NCBI RefSeq assembly: GCF_001553785.1
Contig: NZ_LOJP01000002.1
Span: 801,469-865,468 of the forward strand
Length of the DNA: 64,000 nucleotides
Direction: 5' to 3'
Origin: Actinoplanes sp. TFC3
GTDB taxonomy: Bacteria > Actinomycetota > Actinomycetes > Mycobacteriales > Micromonosporaceae
Under the pieces are notes generated by a model that was not told the DNA's origin, did not search any database, and saw nothing but the letters and a program-made list of their open reading frames with translations. The position numbers and the translations under genes were made by a program. The number at the start of each line of letters is the position of its first letter. Position 1 is the first letter of the stretch. This document shows positions 60,079 to 64,000 of the stretch, piece by piece.

Positions 60079-61263
60079 GTGCCGCTCGACCGCGATGCCT
60101 CGTCCAACCGCCACGCCAACGGGCCCGTCCCCGGCGTCAACGGCTCGGCGGCTCGTCCGATGACGCCCGCATCGCCCGGCCTGACCGGCAGCGGAAGCAG
60201 CGGCGACCCGTTGCGCGCCAACCTTGCCCTGATGGCCCCCGGCACCGCGCTGCGCGACGGCCTGGAGCGGATCCTGCGCGGGCGCACCGGTGCCCTCATC
60301 GTGCTCGGCCACGACGATGTTGTGGAGGCCATCTGCACTGGCGGCTTCACCCTCGACGTCGAGTTCTCGGCCACGCGCCTGCGTGAGCTGTGCAAGATGG
60401 ACGGCGCCGTGGTGCTCTCCAGCGACGGCACCCGCATCGTGCGCGCCAACGTGCACCTGATGCCCGACCCGAGCATCCCGTCCGAGGAGTCCGGCACCCG
60501 CCACCGCACCGCCGAGCGGGTCGCCAAGGAGTCCGGGTTCCCGGTCATCTCGGTCAGCCAGTCCATGCACATCATCGGCCTCTACGTGAACGGCCAGCGC
60601 CACGTCCTCGACGACTCGGCCGCCATCCTGTCCCGGGCCAACCAGGCCCTGGCCACGCTGGAGCGCTACAAGCTGCGCCTCGACGAGGTGTCCGGCACCC
60701 TGTCGGCGCTGGAGATCGAAGACCTGGTCACCGTCCGCGACGCCGTCGCCGTGGTCCAGCGCCTCGAGATGGTCCGCCGCATCGCCGACGAAATCTCGGG
60801 TTATGTGGTCGAGCTGGGCACCGACGGCCGCCTGCTGGCCCTGCAACTGGACGAGCTGATGGCCGGCGTCGATGCCGACCGCACCCTGGTGATCCGCGAC
60901 TACCTGCCCACCGGGCGCAAAGCCCGCACCCTGGACGAGGGCCTGGTCGAGCTCGACCTGCTGACCGCCACCGAAATGATCGACCTGGTCGCGGTGGCCA
61001 AAGCCATCGGCTACGCCGGCGCATCGGACGCCCTCGACGCAGCGGTCAGCCCCCGCGGCTTCCGCCTGCTGGCCAAGGTTCCCCGGCTACCCACCCCGAT
61101 AGTGGAACGCCTTGTCGACCACTTCGGCAGCCTGCAACGCCTCCTCGGCGCCACGGTCGAGGACCTGCAAGCGGTCGACGGCGTGGGCGATGCCCGGGCC
61201 CGCGGCGTCCGGGAGGGGTTGTCCCGCTTGGCCGAGGCCTCAATCCTCGAGCGCTACGTCTGA
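60079..61263 (+). CDS. disA: DNA-integrity scanning protein, diadenylate cyclase
   Basis: A 394-residue octameric enzyme that makes cyclic di-AMP from ATP and senses branched DNA. The DAC domain has the catalytic DGA (108-110, KMDGAVVLSSDG) and RHR (141-143, SGTRHRTAERV) motifs. A helical spine follows, then C-terminal helix-hairpin-helix DNA-binding motifs (TVEDLQAVDGVGDARARGV). About 40 residues precede the usual start of homology (LRANLALMAPGTALRDGLE); the GTG at 60079 is kept because a leaderless -10 fits it, but ATG 60160 is an alternative. It is followed by a perfect palindrome at 61304-61323. Confidence 0.96.
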   Translation: MPLDRDASSNRHANGPVPGVNGSAARPMTPASPGLTGSGSSGDPLRANLALMAPGTALRDGLERILRGRTGALIVLGHDDVVEAICTGGFTLDVEFSATRLRELCKMDGAVVLSSDGTRIVRANVHLMPDPSIPSEESGTRHRTAERVAKESGFPVISVSQSMHIIGLYVNGQRHVLDDSAAILSRANQALATLERYKLRLDEVSGTLSALEIEDLVTVRDAVAVVQRLEMVRRIADEISGYVVELGTDGRLLALQLDELMAGVDADRTLVIRDYLPTGRKARTLDEGLVELDLLTATEMIDLVAVAKAIGYAGASDALDAAVSPRGFRLLAKVPRLPTPIVERLVDHFGSLQRLLGATVEDLQAVDGVGDARARGVREGLSRLAEASILERYV

Positions 61264-61303
61264 GCCGAACGCCACGGCGGCCATCGGCCAGCCGGATGCC
61301 AAT

Positions 61304-61323
61304 CGCTACGGCGCGCCGTAGCG
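61304..61323. terminator. Perfect 20-bp palindrome after disA
   Basis: Bases 61304-61313 are exactly inverted in 61314-61323 (CGCTACGGCG then its complement). It lies 40 nt past the disA stop, between convergent genes, and could act as a cruciform/hairpin terminator for either side. No T-run is present. Confidence 0.5.
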
Positions 61324-61434
61324 GACGGACGGTCCGGACGAAATCGTGCGCCCACCTGCGGAATTGCTCACCGCTCGCGCGTCGCAGTGGCGGCGCTACC
61401 CCTGGCACGCCTACGCGACCATGTCCGCCGAGCC

Positions 61435-61500
61435 AGGCGGTCAGGCGGTCAGGCGGTCAGGCGGTCAGGCGGTCAGGCGGTCAGGCGGTCAGGCGGTCAG
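61435..61500. repeat. Perfect 8-bp tandem repeat (AGGCGGTC), eight copies
   Basis: AGGCGGTC is repeated eight times without any mismatch (61435-61498) plus two extra bases. The left seven copies are non-coding, while the stop codon of the minus-strand secreted protein (TGA at 61491-61489) lies in the last copies. An 8-bp unit is out of frame with codons and prone to slippage. Confidence 0.97.
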
Positions 61501-62316
61501 GTTGAGGGTGACGGGCTCGCTGACCTTGCCACCGAGACGCCCGCGGATCTGGTACTGACCTGCCGCCGGGGCTGAGCCTGTGGCCAGGCCGCCGGTGCAC
61601 TTGTTCGACTGGTGGCCGTTCCAGGTGACGTTGTACTCGCGCTCGCCGTTGGCCGGGAACTGGCGGAGGTCGGAGCCCTTGACCGTGCTGCACGTGTCCG
61701 ACGACCAGATCTTCTGGGCGCCGCTTTCGATGTACAGCTCCTGCAGGTCGGCACCGACGTCACGGCTGCACGTCCGGGCCGACACGTTCTTGATTTTGAG
61801 CCGGATCTCGACCTGGGCTCCGCGGCGCACCGTCGGCGATGCTGGGATCGGGGTCAGCGAGATCTCCGCGTCGCTGCACGAGCCGTCCGCCGGCACCGTC
61901 ACATTGGTGTTCGCACCGGTGCCGGTGCCAGTGCCTGTCCCGGTGCCTGTCCCGGTTCCGGTGCCTGTCCCGGTCCCGGTCCCGGTCCCCGTACCGCTGC
62001 TCGGGTTGGAATTGGGTCCGTCTGAGGGCGCGATGCCGGGACCGTCGGACTCCAGGTCCTCGGGATCGGGCAGCGCCGGGTTGCCGGCTCCCGGCGGCGG
62101 GTCCACGAACGACGGGTCGGCATCCGGGGAAGCGCTGGCCGGCGCGGGAGTGGGAAATTGCGATGCGGCGTTGTTCGCGCCGTCCTTGCCGCTGGTGTCG
62201 TCCCCACCGGAACAGGACACGAACAGCACAATGACGCCCAGCACGAGCGCGCCGATAATGACCGCACGGCGCCGCCAGTACACGGCTGCGGGGAGGGGAC
62301 CAACCGTCGAACGCAT
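61489..62316 (-). CDS. Exported protein with Gly-Thr repeat linker, Rv3587c-like position
   Basis: A 275-residue protein. After a short basic region (YWRRR) comes a membrane helix or lipoprotein signal (about 19-34) ending LFVSC, a loose lipobox with Cys35. A Pro/Asp-rich linker and an uninterrupted Gly-Thr repeat (residues 108-134) lead to an external beta-sandwich-like domain (about 140-275) with cysteines in SCSDAE, RTCSRDVG, DTCSTV and NKCTGG, probably two disulphides. Domain phrases: VEIRLKIKNVSARTC and VTWNGHQSNKC. It occupies the same place between disA and mutY as mycobacterial Rv3587c. Function is unknown. Its last codons lie in an 8-bp tandem repeat. Confidence 0.75.
   Translation of the reverse strand: MRSTVGPLPAAVYWRRRAVIIGALVLGVIVLFVSCSGGDDTSGKDGANNAASQFPTPAPASASPDADPSFVDPPPGAGNPALPDPEDLESDGPGIAPSDGPNSNPSSGTGTGTGTGTGTGTGTGTGTGTGTGTGANTNVTVPADGSCSDAEISLTPIPASPTVRRGAQVEIRLKIKNVSARTCSRDVGADLQELYIESGAQKIWSSDTCSTVKGSDLRQFPANGEREYNVTWNGHQSNKCTGGLATGSAPAAGQYQIRGRLGGKVSEPVTLNLTA
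61915..61995 (-). repeat. In-frame GGN-ACN repeat coding a Gly-Thr tract
   Basis: Twenty-seven codons alternate Gly and Thr (residues 108-134 of the exported protein), written as imperfect GGNACN hexamers with varied third bases. The varied codons show the tract is older and selected at protein level. It is probably a flexible, possibly O-glycosylated spacer carrying the outer domain away from the membrane. Confidence 0.9.
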
Positions 62317-62451
62317 GATGCGAGCACCGTATCCCCGCGACACCCCGGAAGAGTGCACGACGCGCCGTAACCCGATTCTCCTTCGCATGCGGATCGTTAG
62401 AAACAGCCACACCCGGGGCCCGTGCGCACCGCCGCTTAAGCTGACTCTGCT

Positions 62452-63354
62452 ATGACTTTCGCCGAAACAGCTATTTCCTGGTACGACCAAAATGCCCGCG
62501 ATCTCCCCTGGCGGCAACCCGGCACCACCGCCTGGGCCGTGCTGGTCAGTGAGGTGATGCTGCAGCAGACCCCGGTCGTACGGGTGGAACCCGCCTGGCA
62601 CGCCTGGATGACCCGCTGGCCGACCCCCGCCGACCTTGCCCAGGATCCCCCGTCCGAGGCCATCCGCATGTGGGGCCGGCTCGGCTACCCGCGCCGGGCG
62701 ATGCGCCTGCACGCCTGCGCGGTGGCCATCGTGGAGCGCCACGACGGCGAGGTGCCCGACGATCTCGACCAGTTGCTCGCGTTGCCCGGGGTGGGCACCT
62801 ACACCGGACGCGCGGTGGCGACCTTTGCCTACGGTCAGCGGCATCCGGTCGTGGACACCAACGTACGCCGGGTGGTGGCCCGTGCGATCGAAGGTAAGCC
62901 GGATGCGGGTCCCACCACGACGGCCGCCGATCTGGTAGCGACCGAGGCGCTGTTGCCCGAAGAGCCCGCCCAGGCTGCCAAGGCGAGCATCGCGTTCATG
63001 GAGCTCGGCGCGATCGTGTGTACCGCCCGCGCCCCCCGCTGCCCGGATTGTCCGTTCGAGCAGGTCTGTGCTTTCCGCCTGTCAGGTGAGCCGGTTCCCG
63101 CCGGGCCGAGCCGCAAGCCCCAGCGGTACGCCGGAACCGATCGCCAGGTTCGTGGTCTGCTGCTGGAGGTTCTGCGCCACGCCACCGGCCCGGTACCCCG
63201 GCAGCGTCTGGACGTCGTGTGGACCGACGACGTGCAGCGTGCCCGAGCACTGGCCGGCCTGGTCGAGGATGGCCTGGTCGAGCCCCTCGACTCGGACGCC
63301 GACCGGTTCGTGCTGGCCGGTGATCATCCGCCTCGCTATCCCACGCTGGAGTAG
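62452..63354 (+). CDS. mutY: A/G-specific adenine DNA glycosylase
   Basis: A 300-residue base-excision repair enzyme removing adenine opposite 8-oxoguanine. Catalytic Glu lies in LVSEVMLQQTPVVRV, the helix-hairpin-helix in LPGVGTYTGRAVATFAYG and the catalytic Asp in HPVVDTNVRRVVAR. The [4Fe-4S] cluster cysteines follow the C-x6-C-x2-C-x5-C rule in CTARAPRCPDCPFEQVCAF. The C-terminal NUDIX-like domain of E. coli MutY is absent, as usual in actinobacteria. ATG 62452 lacks a clear ribosome site; TAAGCT lies 9 nt upstream. It is divergent from the Gly-Thr protein. Confidence 0.96.
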   Translation: MTFAETAISWYDQNARDLPWRQPGTTAWAVLVSEVMLQQTPVVRVEPAWHAWMTRWPTPADLAQDPPSEAIRMWGRLGYPRRAMRLHACAVAIVERHDGEVPDDLDQLLALPGVGTYTGRAVATFAYGQRHPVVDTNVRRVVARAIEGKPDAGPTTTAADLVATEALLPEEPAQAAKASIAFMELGAIVCTARAPRCPDCPFEQVCAFRLSGEPVPAGPSRKPQRYAGTDRQVRGLLLEVLRHATGPVPRQRLDVVWTDDVQRARALAGLVEDGLVEPLDSDADRFVLAGDHPPRYPTLE

Positions 63355-63357
63355 GGC

Positions 63358-63936
63358 TCAGGTCGGGATGTGCAGGGCGGCGGCCAGCGACGCGGGCAGC
63401 GGGTACGGCCGCTCGTCGGGCAACTGCCCCGCGTCGCGCGTAGCCGCCACCTCCCTGACCAGGGAAGTAACGTCGGTGATAGCCACCGTCCAGTCCTCGA
63501 CATATCGCCGGGAAACTTCCCCCGACAAGCCAAGCTGCAACGACCGGTACGGCAAAGCGCCCAAATTCAAGGACCGCTCGGGATCCCACTGCACTCGCAC
63601 CGAACTTCGCTTCAGCCGCAGAGCCCACTCCTCCCGGCTCTCCCCGGAGGAAGCTTCGTGGCTGCTCGGACAAGCCTGATCAAGCGCCCAGTCAAAGCCC
63701 TCCCGGGTGATCTCCACCGCGAGTACCCGTTCCTGCCCCGGCTTGGTAGCCCACCCGGACCGGTACATCATCCAAAGAAACGACGGCTTAACCCACGTCA
63801 TCCGCCCCACCCGAAACGGCGCCACGAACCGCCCAGCCCGAACGGCCGCCCCAGCAATCTCTTCTGAGTACGCCTGGTAAACGGTAATGGTGTGCGGGGT
63901 GTAAACGGCCCTGATCTGGCGCTGGGGGATTTCCAC
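63358..63936 (-). CDS. DUF4291 family protein
   Basis: A 192-residue cytoplasmic protein with the DUF4291 pattern: EIPQRQIRAVYTPHTITVYQ at the start, VGRMTWVKPSFLWMMYRSGW in the middle, and the later PERSLNLGALPYRSLQLGLS segment. The family is widespread and uncharacterised. The GTG start at 63936 fits the family's usual beginning. It is convergent with mutY, with only 3 nt between the stops. Confidence 0.88.
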   Translation of the reverse strand: MEIPQRQIRAVYTPHTITVYQAYSEEIAGAAVRAGRFVAPFRVGRMTWVKPSFLWMMYRSGWATKPGQERVLAVEITREGFDWALDQACPSSHEASSGESREEWALRLKRSSVRVQWDPERSLNLGALPYRSLQLGLSGEVSRRYVEDWTVAITDVTSLVREVAATRDAGQLPDERPYPLPASLAAALHIPT

Positions 63937-64000
63937 GCAGCGATGATGACCGCTTGGGGTGTGGCGGGGGAAGCGAATTCCTGGGTGGAACCTTTTGCTC

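Noticed and set aside
61435..61500. Tandem repeat as a CRISPR array
   Set aside because: The unit is 8 bp with no spacers and no cas genes nearby.

Overview
The window is a chromosomal stretch of a high-GC actinobacterium, most likely Actinoplanes or another Micromonosporaceae genus. Support for this: very high GC with G/C third positions, many GTG starts and 4-nt coupled overlaps, a CDC48-type AAA ATPase, a CarD regulator, DisA, an LpqE-type lipoprotein, a SARP regulator, and a type III PKS cluster whose gene content matches one described from Actinoplanes missouriensis. No insertion sequence, prophage or CRISPR array was seen.

Layout. 0-8 kb: the end of one ABC-2 exporter (ATPase tail plus permease), a DUF3263 protein, a double AAA ATPase, a lipoprotein, and a second exporter whose ATPase is fused to an extracytoplasmic alpha/beta hydrolase. 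8-12.2 kb: an aminoglycoside-phosphotransferase remnant and an amino-sugar operon (DeoR repressor, SIS isomerase, ROK kinase, NagA). 12.1-18.7 kb: PAP2 phosphatase, secreted trypsin-like protease, DUF4032 kinase-like protein, two-RCK channel-like protein, MSMEG_6728-type protein, GNAT acetyltransferase, lipoprotein. 19-27.7 kb: a SARP/NB-ARC/TPR regulator coupled to fumC, a secreted subtilase, then cysS-rlmB. 27.7-37 kb: an Hsp70-like protein fused through a membrane segment to a PQQ-type propeller, an orphan MsmK/UgpC-type ATPase, tRNA-Thr(TGT), two head-to-head OmpA-family genes that both seem to lack N-termini, a class I fumarase and a second membrane-anchored propeller protein. 37-47 kb: tyrosine/homogentisate catabolism (Lrp regulator, hppD, fahA, an unknown operon partner, hmgA) interleaved with an MFS exporter/ROK pair and an SDR/XRE pair. 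46.9-49.2 kb: a GH46 chitosanase divergent from a CsnR-like ROK repressor, with a recognisable promoter and a weak palindrome between them. 49.2-52 kb: a TPR membrane protein, then carD-ispD-ispF. 52.4-57.6 kb: two small membrane proteins and a phenolic-lipid cluster (methyltransferase, acyl-CoA-dehydrogenase-like enzyme, type III PKS, UbiA prenyltransferase). 57.7-64 kb: lpqE, radA, disA, a secreted Gly-Thr-repeat protein, mutY and a DUF4291 protein.

How it fits together. The housekeeping backbone (rlmB, cysS, ispF, ispD, carD, lpqE, radA, disA, mutY) is the same set that is contiguous in mycobacteria. Here it is split by roughly 22 kb of catabolic and envelope genes between rlmB and ispF, and by the phenolic-lipid cluster between carD and lpqE; cysS-rlmB also runs opposite to carD-ispD-ispF. 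Several catabolic modules are built as a divergent regulator/enzyme pair (DeoR/SIS-NagA, Lrp/hppD, ROK/MFS, XRE/SDR, ROK/chitosanase). The chitosanase and the NagA operon together suggest chitosan and amino-sugar use. All functional statements come from motif and family recognition by eye; no database search was run.
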